Source of the DNA: Zygnema cylindricum
Taxonomy: Eukaryota > Streptophyta > Zygnematophyceae > Zygnematales > Zygnemataceae
Reading direction: 5' to 3'
Assembly: GCA_037447655.1 (NCBI GenBank)
Contig: JBBHKE010001885.1
Location: 22,865 to 66,449 of the forward strand
Length of the DNA stretch: 43,585 nucleotides
In this document: in pieces, positions 11,010-23,000 of the stretch
How positions within the stretch are numbered: position 1 is the first letter of the stretch
Layout: every line of letters begins with the position of its first letter
Position numbers and translations under genes: made by a program
Notes under the pieces: model-generated
Seen by the model: only the letters and a program-made list of their open reading frames with translations
What the model was told of the DNA's origin: nothing
The model's database searches: none

Positions 11010-13708
11010 TGTTTGTTTAATTTAGGTAACAATTCATGTTATCTCTAACTGTTTGTGTAATTTAGGTAAAAATTCCTGTTATTGCTAATTGTTTGTGTAA
11101 TTAAGGTAACAATTCGTTTTATTGCTAACTGTTTATGTAATTTAGGTAACATTTTTTGCTATCTCTAATTGTTTGTGTAATTTAGGTAACAATTCATATT
11201 AGCGCAAACTACTTGTGTAATTTAGGTAACAATTCTTGTTATCGCTTACAGATTGTGTAATTTAGGTAACAATTCATATTATCGCTAACTGTTTTTGTAA
11301 TTTAGGTAACAATTCTTGTTATTTTAATTGTTTGTGTAATTTAGGTAACAAATTCAGTTATCGCTAATAGTTTGTGTAATTTAGGTAACAATTCTTGTTA
11401 TCGCTAACAATTTGTGTAATTTAGGTAACAATTCCTATTATTGCTAACAATTTGTCTAATTTATATAACAATTCCTGTTATCGGTAACAATTTGTGTATT
11501 TTAGGTAACAATTCCAGTTATCGCAAACTGTTTTTGTAATTTAGGTGATAATTCAAGTTAGCGCAAACTATTTGTGTAATTTAGGTAACAATTCTTGTTA
11601 TCGCTAACGGTTTGTGTAATTTAGGTAATAATTCTTGTTATCGCTAATTGTTTGTATAATTAAGGTAACAATTCCTGTTATCGCTAATAGATGTGTAATT
11701 TAGGTAACAATTTTTGTTATCGCTAATTGTTTGTGTGATTAAAGTAACAATTCTTGTTATCCCTAAAAGTTTGTGTAATTTACATTACAATTCATATTAT
11801 CGCTAACAGTTTGTGTAATTTAGATAACAATTTCTGTTATCGCTAATTGTTTCTGTAATTTAAGTAACAATTCCAGTTATCGCTAACAGTTTGTGTAATT
11901 TAGGTAACAATTCCTGTTATCGCTAATAGTTAGTGTAATTTAGGTAACAATTATTGTTATCGCTAACTGTGTGTGTAATTTAGATAACAATTCTTGTTAT
12001 CGCTAACAGTTTGTGTAACTTAGGTAACAATTCTGTTATCGCTAACTATTTCTATAATTTAGGTCACAATTCTTGTTGTCGCTAAATGTTTGTGTAATTT
12101 AGGTCACAATTCTTGTTGTCGCTAAATGTTTGTGTAATTTAGGTAATAATTCATGTTATTGTTAACTGTTTGTGAAATTTAGGTAACAATTCTTGTTATC
12201 CCAAACAGTTTGTGTAATTTATATTACAAGTCCTGTTATCTGTAACAATTTGTGTAATTTAGATAACAATTCCTGTTATCGCTAATAGTTTGTGTAATTT
12301 AGGTAACAATTCGTGTTATCGCTAACTGTTTGTGTAATTTAGGTAACAATTTTTGTTATCACTAACTGTTTCTGTAATTTAGGTAACAATTCGTGTTATC
12401 GCTAATAGTTTGTGTAATTTAGGTAACAATTCCTATTATCGCTAATAGTTTGTGTAATTTAGGTAAGAATTCATGTTAGCACAAACTGTTTGTGTAATTT
12501 AGGTAACAATTCTGTTTATCGCTAACAGTTTGTGTAATTTAGGTAACAATTTCTAGAATCGCTATTAGTTTGTGTAATTTAATTAAGAATTCATGTTAGC
12601 GCAAATTGTTTGTGTAATTTAGGTAGCAATTCTTGTTATCGCTAACAGTTTGTGTATTTTAGGTAACAATTCGTGTTATTACTAACTGTTTGTGTAATTT
12701 AGGTAAAAATTCTTGTTATCGCTAATTGTTTGTGTAATTTAGGTAACAATTTCTGTTATCGCTAACTGTTTGTGTAATTTAGGTAACAATTCTTGTTGTC
12801 GCTAAATCTTTGTGTAATATAGGTTAGAATTCATGTTATTGCTAACTGTTTGTGTAATTTAGGTAACAATTACTGTTATTGTAACAGTTTATGTAATTTA
12901 GGTAACAATTCATATTTGCGCAAACTGTTTGTGTATTTTAGGTAACAATTCTTGTTATCGCTAACAGTTTGTGTAATTTAGGTAACAATTCATGTTATCG
13001 CTAACTATTTGTGTAATTTAGGTAACAATTCTTGTTATCGCTAATTTTTTGTGTAATTTAGGTAAAATTTCTGCTATCGCTAATAGTTTGTGTAATTTAG
13101 GTAACAATTCTTGTTATCGCTAACAATTTGTGTAATTTAGGTAACAATTCTTTTTATCGCTATTAGTTTGTAAAATTTAGGTAACAAATCTTGTTATCGC
13201 TAACTGTTTCTGTAATTTAGGTAACAATTCATGTTATCTCTAACAGTTTGTGTGATTTTGGTAACAATTCCTGTTATCGCTAACAGTTTGTGTAATTTAG
13301 GTAACAATTCTTGTTATCGCTAATAGTTTGTGTAATTTAGGTAACAATTCTTATTATCACTAATAGTTTGTGTAATTTAGGTTTCAATTCATATTATCGC
13401 AAACTATTTGTGTAATTTAGGTAACAATTCTTGTTATCGCTAACAAATTGTGTAATTCAGGTAACAATTCGTGTTATCGCTAACTATTTGTGTAATTTAG
13501 GTAACAATTCTTGTTATCGCTAATTGTTTGTGTAATTTAGATAACAATTTCTGTTATCGCTAATAGTTTGTGTAATTTAGGTAACAATTCTTGTTATCGC
13601 TAACAACTTCTGTAATTTAGGTAACAATTCTTATTATTGCTAACAATTTGTCTAATTTAGGTAACAATTCCTGTTATCGCTAACAGTTTGTGTTATTTAG
13701 GTAACAAT
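11010..13708 (+). repeat. Satellite B1 array (about 67 monomers)
   Basis: Plus-oriented 40-bp monomers, mostly with TTATCGCTAAC cores and AATTTAGGTAACAATTC linkers. Local monomer duplication is visible at about 12059-12140, where two adjacent units carry the same GGTCACAATTC and TTGTTGTCGC variants. The block ends abruptly at 13708 inside a monomer, where it meets subfamily B2 with about 8 bp of the unit missing. Confidence 0.95.
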
Positions 13709-14010
13709 GCGCTAATATTTTGTGTAATTTAGATAACAATTCTTGTTAGCGCTAACAGTTTGTGTAAGTTAGGTAACAATTTTTGTTAGCGCAAACAGCT
13801 TGTGTAAGCTAAGTAAGAATTCTTGTTAGGGCTAACAGTTGGTGGAAGTTAGGTAACAATTCTTGTTAGTGCTAACAATATGTCTAAGTTAGATAACAAT
13901 TTTTGTTAGCGGTAAGAATTTGTGTAAATTAGGTAACAATTCTTGTTAGCGCTAACAATTTGTGTTATTAAGTAACAGTTCTTGTCAGCGCTAACTGTTT
14001 GTGTAAGTTA

Positions 14011-14490
14011 GGTTACAATTCGTTTTAGCGCTAAGAGTTTGTGTAATATAGATAACAATTTTTGTTAGCATTAACAGTTTGTGTAATTTATATAACAATT
14101 CCTGTTAGCCCTAACAGTTTGTGTAATTTAGATAACAATTCCAATTAGCGCTAACAGTTTGTGTAAGTTTGGTTACAATTCCTAGTAGCAGTAACAGTTT
14201 CTGTAAGTTAGGTAACAATTCATGTTAGCACTAACAGTTTGTGTAAGTTAGGTAACAATTCGTTTTAGCGCTAAGAGTTTGTGTAATATAGATAACAATT
14301 TTTGTTAGCATTAACAGTTTGTGTAATTTATATAACAATTCCTGTTAGCCCTAACAGTTTGTGTAATTTAGATAACAATTCCAATTAGCGCTAACAGTTT
14401 GTGTAAGTTTGGTTACAATTCCTAGTAGCAGTAACAGTTTCTGTAAGTTAGGTAACAATTCATGTTAGCACTAACAGTTTGTGTAAGTTA
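14011..14490 (+). repeat. 240-bp (six-monomer) tandem duplication
   Basis: The series beginning TTCGTTTTAGCGCTAAGAG and ending in CATGTTAGCACTAACAG occurs twice in direct succession. It is present only once in the partner block (from about 21313). The two units look essentially identical. Confidence 0.9.
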
Positions 14491-14630
14491 GGAAACAATT
14501 CCTGTTTGCTCTAACAATTTGTGTAATTTAGATAACAATTCTTGTAAGAGCTAACAGTTTGTGTAAGTTAGGTAATAATTTCTATTAGAGCTAACAGTTT
14601 GTGTAAGTTAGGTAACAATTTCTGTTAGCC

Positions 14631-17192
14631 CTAAGAGTTTGTGTAATTTAGATAACAATTCCTGTAAGCGCTAACAGTTTGTGTAAGTTAGATAACAATT
14701 CTTGTTAGCGCTAACAGTTTGTGTAAGTTAGGTTACAATTCTTGTTAGTGTTAACAGTTTGTGTAATTTTGGTAACAATTCTTGTTAGAGCTAACAGTTT
14801 CTGTAAGTTAGTTAACAATTCTTGTTAGCGCCAACAGTTTGTGTAAGTTAGATAACAATTCTTGTTAGCGCTATCAGTTTGTGTAATTTAGATAACAATT
14901 CTTGTTAACACTAACAGTTTGTGTAATGTAGATAATAATTTCTATAATCGCTAATAGTTTGTGTAAGTTAGGTAACAATTCCTGTTAGCGCTAACAGTTT
15001 TGTGTAAGTTAGGTAACAATTCCTATTAGCGCTAACAGTTTGTGTAATTTAGATAACAATTCGTGTTAGCGCTAACAGTTTGTGTAATATAGATAATAAT
15101 TTCTATTAGCGCTGTAGTTTGTGTCATTTAGGTAACAATTCTTGTTAGCGCTAACAGTTTGTGAAAGTTAGATAACAATTCTTGTTAGCGCTAACAGTTT
15201 GTGTAAGTTGGGTAACAATTCTTGTTAGCCCTAATAGTTTGTGTAATTTAGATAACAATTTCTGTTAGCACTAACAGTTTGTGTAAGTTAGATAACAATT
15301 CTTGTTAGCGCTATCAGTTTGTGTAATTTAGATAACAATTCTTATTAGCGCTAACAGTTTGTGTAATGTAGATAATAATTTCTATAATCGCTAATAGTTT
15401 GTGTAAGTTAGGTAACAATTCCTGTTAGCGCTAACAGTTTGTGTAAGTTAGGTAACAATTCCTGTTAGCGCTAACAGTTTCTGTAAGTTAGGTAACAATT
15501 CCTATTAACGCTAACAGTTTGTGTAATTTAGATAACAATTCCTGTTAGCGCTAACTGTTTGTGTAATGTAGATAACAATTTATATTAGATCTAGCAGTTT
15601 GTGTAAGTTAGGTAACAATTCCTGTTAGCGCTAATAGTTTGTGTAAGTTAGGTAACAATTGTTGTTAGCCCTAAGAGTTTGTGTAATTTAGATAACAATT
15701 CTTGTTAGCGCTAACAGTTTGTGTAATTTAGGTAACAATTCCTGTTAGCGCTAACAGGTTCAGTAAGTTAGGTAACAAATCCTATTTGCATTAACACAGT
15801 GTGTAATGTAGATAACAATTCCTATTAGAGCTAAGAGTTTGTGTAAGTTAGGCAACAATTGTTGTTAGCCCTAAGAGTTTGTGTAATTTAGATAACAATT
15901 CTTGTAAGCGCTAACAGTTTGTGTAAGTTAGATAACAATTCTTGTTAGCGCTAACAGTTTGTGTTAGTTAGGTAACAATTCTTGTTAGTGTTAACAGTTT
16001 GTGTAATTTAGGTAACAATTCTTGTTAGAGCTAACAGTTTCTGTAAGTTAGGTAACAATTCTTGTTAGCGCTAACAGTTTGTGTAAGTTAGATAACAATT
16101 CTTGTTAGCGCTATCAGTTTGTGTAATTTAGATAACAATTCGTGTTAGCGCTAACAGTTTGTGTAATGTAGATAATAATAGCGCTAACAGTTTGTGTCAG
16201 TTAGGTAACAATTCTTGTTAGCGCTAACAGTTTGTGTAAGTTAGATAACAATTATTGTTAGCGCTAACAGTTTGTGTAAGTTAGGTAACAATTCTTGTTA
16301 GCCCTAATAGTTTGTGTAATTTAGATAACAATTTTTGTTAGCGCTAACAGTTTGTGTAAATTAGGTAACAATTCTTGTTAGCCCTAATAGATTGTGTAAT
16401 TTAGATAACAATTTCTGTTAGCACTAACAGTTTGTGTAAGTTAGATAACAATTCTTGTTAGCGCTATCAGTTTGTGTAATTTAGATAACAATTCTTATTA
16501 GCGCTAACAGTTTGTGTAATGTAGATAATAATTTCTATAATCGCTAATAGTTTGTGTAAGTTAGGTAACAATTCCTGTTAGCGCTAACTGTTTGTGAAGT
16601 TAGGTAACAATTCCTGTTAGCGCTAACAGTTTCTGTAAGTTAGGTAACAATTCCTATTAACGCTAACAGTTTGTGTAATTTAGATAACAATTCCTGTTAG
16701 CGCTAACAGTTTGTGTAATGTAGATAACAATTTATATTAGATCTAACAGTTTGTGTAAGTTAGGTAACAATTCCTGTTAGCGCTAATAGTTTGTGTAAGT
16801 TAGGTAACAATTGTTGTTAGCCCTAAGAGTTTGTGTAATTTAGATAACAATTCTTGTTAGCGCTAACAGTTTGTGTAATTTAGGTAACAATTCCTGTTAG
16901 CGCTAACAGGTTCAGTAAGTTAGGTAACAATTCCTATTTGCATTAACACAGTGTGTAATGTAGATAACAATTCCTATTAGAGCTAAGAGTTTGTGTAAGT
17001 TAGGCAACAATTGCTGTTAGCCCTAAGAGTTTGTGTAATTTAGATAACAATTCTTGTAAGCGCTAACATTTTGTATAAGTTAGATAACAATTCTTGTTAG
17101 CGCTAACAGTTTGTGTTAGTTAGGTAACAATTCTTGTAAGTGTTAACAGCTTGTGTAATTTAGGTAACAATTCTTGTTAGAGCTAACAGTTT
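14631..17192 (+). repeat. Higher-order repeat of about 1.15-1.24 kb inside B2
   Basis: The variant unit GTTAGCCCTAAGAG followed by ordered neighbours recurs with CTAAGAG at 14631, 15871 and 17023, giving spacings of 1240 and 1152 bp (31 monomers; then fewer with short deletions near 16170 and 16590). Markers in between recur in order, such as CTATCAGTTTG, TTATATTAGATCTA and CAGGTTCAGTAAG. The same series appears in the partner block at about 21693, 22933 and 24085. Confidence 0.82.
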
Positions 17193-17208
17193 GTGTAATT
17201 TATATAAC

Positions 17209-20066
17209 TTTCTGTTATTGCTAACTGTTTGTGTTATTTAGGTAACAATTCCTGTTATCGCTAATATTTTGTGTAATTTATGTAACAATTCATGTTAGAG
17301 CAAACTGTTAGTGTATTTTCGGTAACAATTCTTATTATCGTTAACAGTTTGTGTAATTTAGGTAACATTTCCTGTTATCGGTAATTGTTTGTGTAATTTA
17401 GGTAATAATTATTGTTATCGCTAACTGTTTTTGTAATTTAGGTAACAATTTCTGTTATTGCAAACTGTTTGTGTTATTTAGGTAACAATTTTTGTTATTG
17501 GTTAATGTTTGTTTTATTTAGGTAACAATTCTTGTTATCGCTAATTGTTTGTGTTATTTAGAAAAAAATTCTTGGTATCGCTAATATTTTGTGTAATTTA
17601 GGTAACAATTCATGTTAGAGCAAACAATTTGTGTATTTTCGGTAACAATTCTTGTTATCGCTAACAGTTTGTGTAATTAAGGTAACAATTCCTGATATCA
17701 TAAACTGCTTGTGTAATTTAGGTTATAATTATTCTTATTGCTAATTGTTTTTGTAATTTATATAACAATTCCTGTTATCGCTAATAGTTTGTGTAATTTA
17801 GGTAACAATTCTTGTTATTGCTAACTGTTTATGTATTTTAGGTAACAATTCATGTTATCGCTAATAGTTTGTGTAATTTAGGTAAAAATTCTTGTTATCG
17901 CTAATTGTTTGTGTAATTTAGATAACAATTCTTTGTATGGCTAATAGTTTGTGTAATTTAGGTAACAATTCTTGTTATCGCTAATAGTTTCTGTAATTCA
18001 GGTAACAATTCCTGTTACCGCTAACTCTTTGTGTATTTTAGGTAGCAATTGTTGTTATCGCTAATAGTTTGTGTAGTTTAGGTAAAAAATCTTGTTATCG
18101 TTAATAGTTTAAGGAATTTAGGTACCAATTCTTGTTAATGCTAACTATTTGTGTAATTTAGGTAACAATTCTTGTTATCGCTAAGAGTTGTGTATTTTAG
18201 GTAAAAATCCTGTTATCGCTAACTGTTTGTGTAATTTAGGTAACAATTCTTGTTATCGCTAACTATTTGTGTTATTTAGGTAACAATTCATGTTAGAGCA
18301 AACTGTTTGTGTATTTTCAGTAACAATTCTTGTTATCGCTAACAGTTTGTGTAATTTAGGTAAGAATTATTGTTATCGCTATTATTTTGTGTAATTTAAG
18401 TATCAATTCATATTATCGCAAACTGTTTCTGTTATTTAGGTAACAATTCTTGTTATCGCTAATTGTTTGTGTAATTAAGGTAACAATTCTTATTATCGCT
18501 AACAACTTCTGTAATTTAGGTAACAATTTCTGTTATCGCTAACAGTTTGTAAAATTTAGGTAACAAATCTTGTTGTCGCTAAATGTTTGTGTAATTTAGG
18601 TAACAAATCCTGTTATTGTTAACTGTTTGTGTAATTTAGGTAACAATTCTTGTAATCGCTAACGGTTTGAGTAATTTAGGTAAGAATTCGTGTTATCTCT
18701 AACTGCTTTTGTAATTTAGGTAAGAATTTTTGTTATCCTTAACAGTTTGTGTAATTTAGGTGAGAATTCGTATTATCGCTAACTGTTTGTGTAATTTAGA
18801 TAACAATTCTTGTTATTGCTAACTGTTTGTGTAATTTAGGTAACTATTATTGTTATCGCTAATTGTTTGTGTAATTTAGGTAACAAATCCTGTTATCACT
18901 AATATTTTGTGTAATTTAGGTAACAATTCTTGTTATCGCTAACACTTTGTGTAATTTAGGTAACAATTCATGTTAGCGCACACTATTTGTGAAATTTAGG
19001 TAACAATTCTTGTTATGGCTAACGGTTTGTGTAATTTAGGTAACAATTCCTGTTATCCTTAACTGCTTGTGTAATTTAGGTAACAATTCTTGTTGTCGCT
19101 AAATGTTTATGTAAATTAGGTAACAATTCCTGTTATTGCTAACTGATTGTGTAATTCAGGTAACAATTCATGTTATCGCTAACAAATTTGTGTAATTTAG
19201 GTAAAAATTCTTGTTATCGCTAACTGTTTATGTAATTTAGGAGACAATTTTTGTTATCGCTAATTATTTGTGTAATTTAGGTAACAATTCCTGTTATCGC
19301 TAATAGTGTGTGTAATTTAGGTTGCAATTCATATTATTGTAAACTGTTTGTATAATTTAGGTAACAATTCTTGTTATCGCTAACAGATATATAATTTAGG
19401 TAACAATTCCTGTTATCGTTAACTGTTTGTGTAATTTAGGTAATAATTATTGTTATCGCTAATTGTTTGTGTAATTTAGGTAACAATTCTTGTTATTGCT
19501 AACAGTTTGTGTAATTTAGGTAACAATTTTTGTTATTACTAATTGTTTGTGTAATTTAGATAACACTTCTTATTATCGCTAATATTTTGTGTAATTTAGG
19601 TAACAATCATGTTAGAGCAAACTATTTGTGTAATTTAGGTAACAATTCTTGTTATCGCTAAGAGTTTGTGTAATTTAGGTAACAATTCTTGTTATCGCTA
19701 ATTGTTTCTGTAATTTAGGTAACAATTCCTATTATCGCTAATAATTGTGTAATTTAGGCAACAATTCTTCCTATCGCTAATTGTTTGTGTAATTTAGGTA
19801 ACAATTCTTGTAATCCCTAATAGTTTGTGTAATTTATATTAAAATTTATGTTATCGCTAACAGTTTGTGTAATTTAGATAACAATTTCTGTTATTGCTAA
19901 TTGTTTCTGTAATTTAAGTAACAATTCCTCTAATCGCTAACATTTTGTGTAATTTAGATAACAATTCCTATTATCGCTAATAGTTTGTGTAATTTAGGTA
20001 ACAATTCTTGTTATCGCTAACTGTTTCTGTAATTTAGGTAACAATTTATGTTATCGCTAACTGTTT
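17209..20066 (+). repeat. Satellite B1 array (about 71 monomers)
   Basis: Return to TTATCGCTAAC or TTATTGCTAAC cores directly after the B2 block, starting with a partial unit (TTTCTGTTATTGC). The style matches 11010-13708, so the two segments were probably continuous before the B2 block was inserted. It ends at about 20066, where a segment like 14401-14560 (CCTAGTAGC, TGTTTGCTCTAAC units) opens the next B2 array. Confidence 0.93.
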
Positions 20067-23000
20067 GTGTAAGTTTGGTTACAATTCCTAGTAGCGCTAA
20101 CAGTTTCTGTAAGTTAGGTAACAATTCATGTTAGCACTAACAGTTTGTGTAAGTTAGGAAACAATTCCTGTTTGCTCTAACAATTTGTGTAATTTAGATA
20201 ACAATTCCTATAAGAGCTAACAGTTTGTGTAAGTTAGGTATCATTCTTGATAGCGCTAATTGTTTCTGTAATCTAGATAACAATTCTTGTTAGCGCGAAC
20301 AGTTTGTGTAAATTAGGTAACTATTTTTGTTAACACTAACAGTTTGTGTAATTTAGATAACAATTCCTCTTAGCGCTAACAATTTGTGTAATTTAGATAA
20401 CAATTCCTGTTAGCGCTAACAGTTGTGTAAGTTAGGATACAAATCCTGTTAGCGATAAGAATTTGTGTAAGTTAGGTAACAATTCCAATTAACGCTAACA
20501 GTTTGTATAATATAGATAACAATTCCTATTAGCGCTAACAATTTGTGTAATTAAGATAACAATTCGTGTTAGAGCAAAGAGTTTCTGTAAGTTAGGTAAC
20601 TATTCTTGTTAACGCTATAAGTTTGTGTAATTTAGATAACAATTCCTGTTAGCGCTAACAGTTTGTGTAATTAAGGTAAAAATTGTTTTTATCGTTAAAA
20701 ATTTGAGCAAGTTATGTAACAATTCGTGTTAGCGCTACTAGTTTGTGTAATTTAGATAACAATTCCTGTTAGCGCTCACAGTTTGTGTAAGATATGTAAC
20801 TATTCCTGTTAGCGCTAACAGCTTGTGTAAGTTAAGTAACAATTCTTGATAGCGCTAACAATTTGTGTAAGTGTGGTAACAATTCGTGATAGCGCTAACA
20901 GTTTGGGTAATATAGATAACAATTCTTCTTAGCGCTAACAATTTGTGTAATTAAGATAACAATTGTTTTTATCGGTAAAAGTTTGTGTTATTATATAACA
21001 ATTTGTGTTAGCGCTAATATTTTGTGTAATTTAGATAACAATTCTTGTTAGCGCTAACAGTTTGTGTAAGTTAGGTAACAATTTTTGTTAGCGCAAACAG
21101 CTTGTGTAAGCTAAGTAAGAATTCTTGTTAGGGCTAACAGTTGGTGGAAGTTAGGTAACAATTCTTGTTAGTGCTAACAATATGTCTAAGTTAGATAACA
21201 ATTTTTGTTAGCGGTAAGAATTTGTGTAAATTAGGTAACAATTCTTGTTAGCGCTAACAATTTGTGTTATTAAGTAACAGTTCTTGTCAGCGCTAACTGT
21301 TTGTGTAAGTTAGGTTACAATTCGTTTTAGCGCTAAGAGTTTGTGTAATATAGATAACAATTTTTGTTAGCATTAACAGTTTGTGTAATTTATATAACAA
21401 TTCCTGTTAGCCCTAACAGTTTGTGTAATTTAGATAACAATTCCAATTAGCGCTAACAGTTTGTGTAAGTTTGGTTACAATTCCTAGTAGCAGTAACAGT
21501 TTCTGTAAGTTAGGTAACAATTCATGTTAGCACTAACAGTTTGTGTAAGTTAGGAAACAATTCCTGTTTGCTCTAACAATTTGTGTAATTTAGATAACAA
21601 TTCTTGTAAGAGCTAACAGTTTGTGTAAGTTAGGTAATAATTTCTATTAGAGCTAACAGTTTGTGTAAGTTAGGTAACAATTTCTGTTAGCCCTAAGAGT
21701 TTGTGTAATTTAGATAACAATTCCTGTAAGCGCTAACAGTTTGTGTAAGTTAGATAACAATTCTTGTTAGCGCTAACAGTTTGTGTAAGTTAGGTTACAA
21801 TTCTTGTTAGTGTTAACAGTTTGTGTAATTTTGGTAACAATTCTTGTTAGAGCTAACAGTTTCTGTAAGTTAGTTAACAATTCTTGTTAGCGCCAACAGT
21901 TTGTGTAAGTTAGATAACAATTCTTGTTAGCGCTATCAGTTTGTGTAATTTAGATAACAATTCTTGTTAACACTAACAGTTTGTGTAATGTAGATAATAA
22001 TTTCTATAATCGCTAATAGTTTGTGTAAGTTAGGTAACAATTCCTGTTAGCGCTAACAGTTTTGTGTAAGTTAGGTAACAATTCCTATTAGCGCTAACAG
22101 TTTGTGTAATTTAGATAACAATTCGTGTTAGCGCTAACAGTTTGTGTAATATAGATAATAATTTCTATTAGCGCTGTAGTTTGTGTCATTTAGGTAACAA
22201 TTCTTGTTAGCGCTAACAGTTTGTGAAAGTTAGATAACAATTCTTGTTAGCGCTAACAGTTTGTGTAAGTTGGGTAACAATTCTTGTTAGCCCTAATAGT
22301 TTGTGTAATTTAGATAACAATTTCTGTTAGCACTAACAGTTTGTGTAAGTTAGATAACAATTCTTGTTAGCGCTATCAGTTTGTGTAATTTAGATAACAA
22401 TTCTTATTAGCGCTAACAGTTTGTGTAATGTAGATAATAATTTCTATAATCGCTAATAGTTTGTGTAAGTTAGGTAACAATTCCTGTTAGCGCTAACAGT
22501 TTGTGTAAGTTAGGTAACAATTCCTGTTAGCGCTAACAGTTTCTGTAAGTTAGGTAACAATTCCTATTAACGCTAACAGTTTGTGTAATTTAGATAACAA
22601 TTCCTGTTAGCGCTAACTGTTTGTGTAATGTAGATAACAATTTATATTAGATCTAGCAGTTTGTGTAAGTTAGGTAACAATTCCTGTTAGCGCTAATAGT
22701 TTGTGTAAGTTAGGTAACAATTGTTGTTAGCCCTAAGAGTTTGTGTAATTTAGATAACAATTCTTGTTAGCGCTAACAGTTTGTGTAATTTAGGTAACAA
22801 TTCCTGTTAGCGCTAACAGGTTCAGTAAGTTAGGTAACAAATCCTATTTGCATTAACACAGTGTGTAATGTAGATAACAATTCCTATTAGAGCTAAGAGT
22901 TTGTGTAAGTTAGGCAACAATTGTTGTTAGCCCTAAGAGTTTGTGTAATTTAGATAACAATTCTTGTAAGCGCTAACAGTTTGTGTAAGTTAGATAACAA

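Larger units (their letters stand above)
13709..17208 (+). repeat. Satellite B2 block, 3.5 kb, duplicate of 21011-24270
   Basis: Core TTAGCGCTAAC with AAGTTAGATAAC or AAGTTAGGTAAC linkers, unlike the flanking B1 arrays. Every private variant I compared matches 21011-24270, including a 41-bp unit near 15000, the short unit TAATAATAGCGCTAAC at about 16166-16181 and the CAGGTTCAGTAAG unit. The offset is 7302 bp at the left and 7062 bp after 14491. The difference of 240 bp is a six-monomer tandem duplication (14011-14250 and 14251-14490) present only in this copy. Both ends are sharp and out of register with the B1 monomers. Confidence 0.92.
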
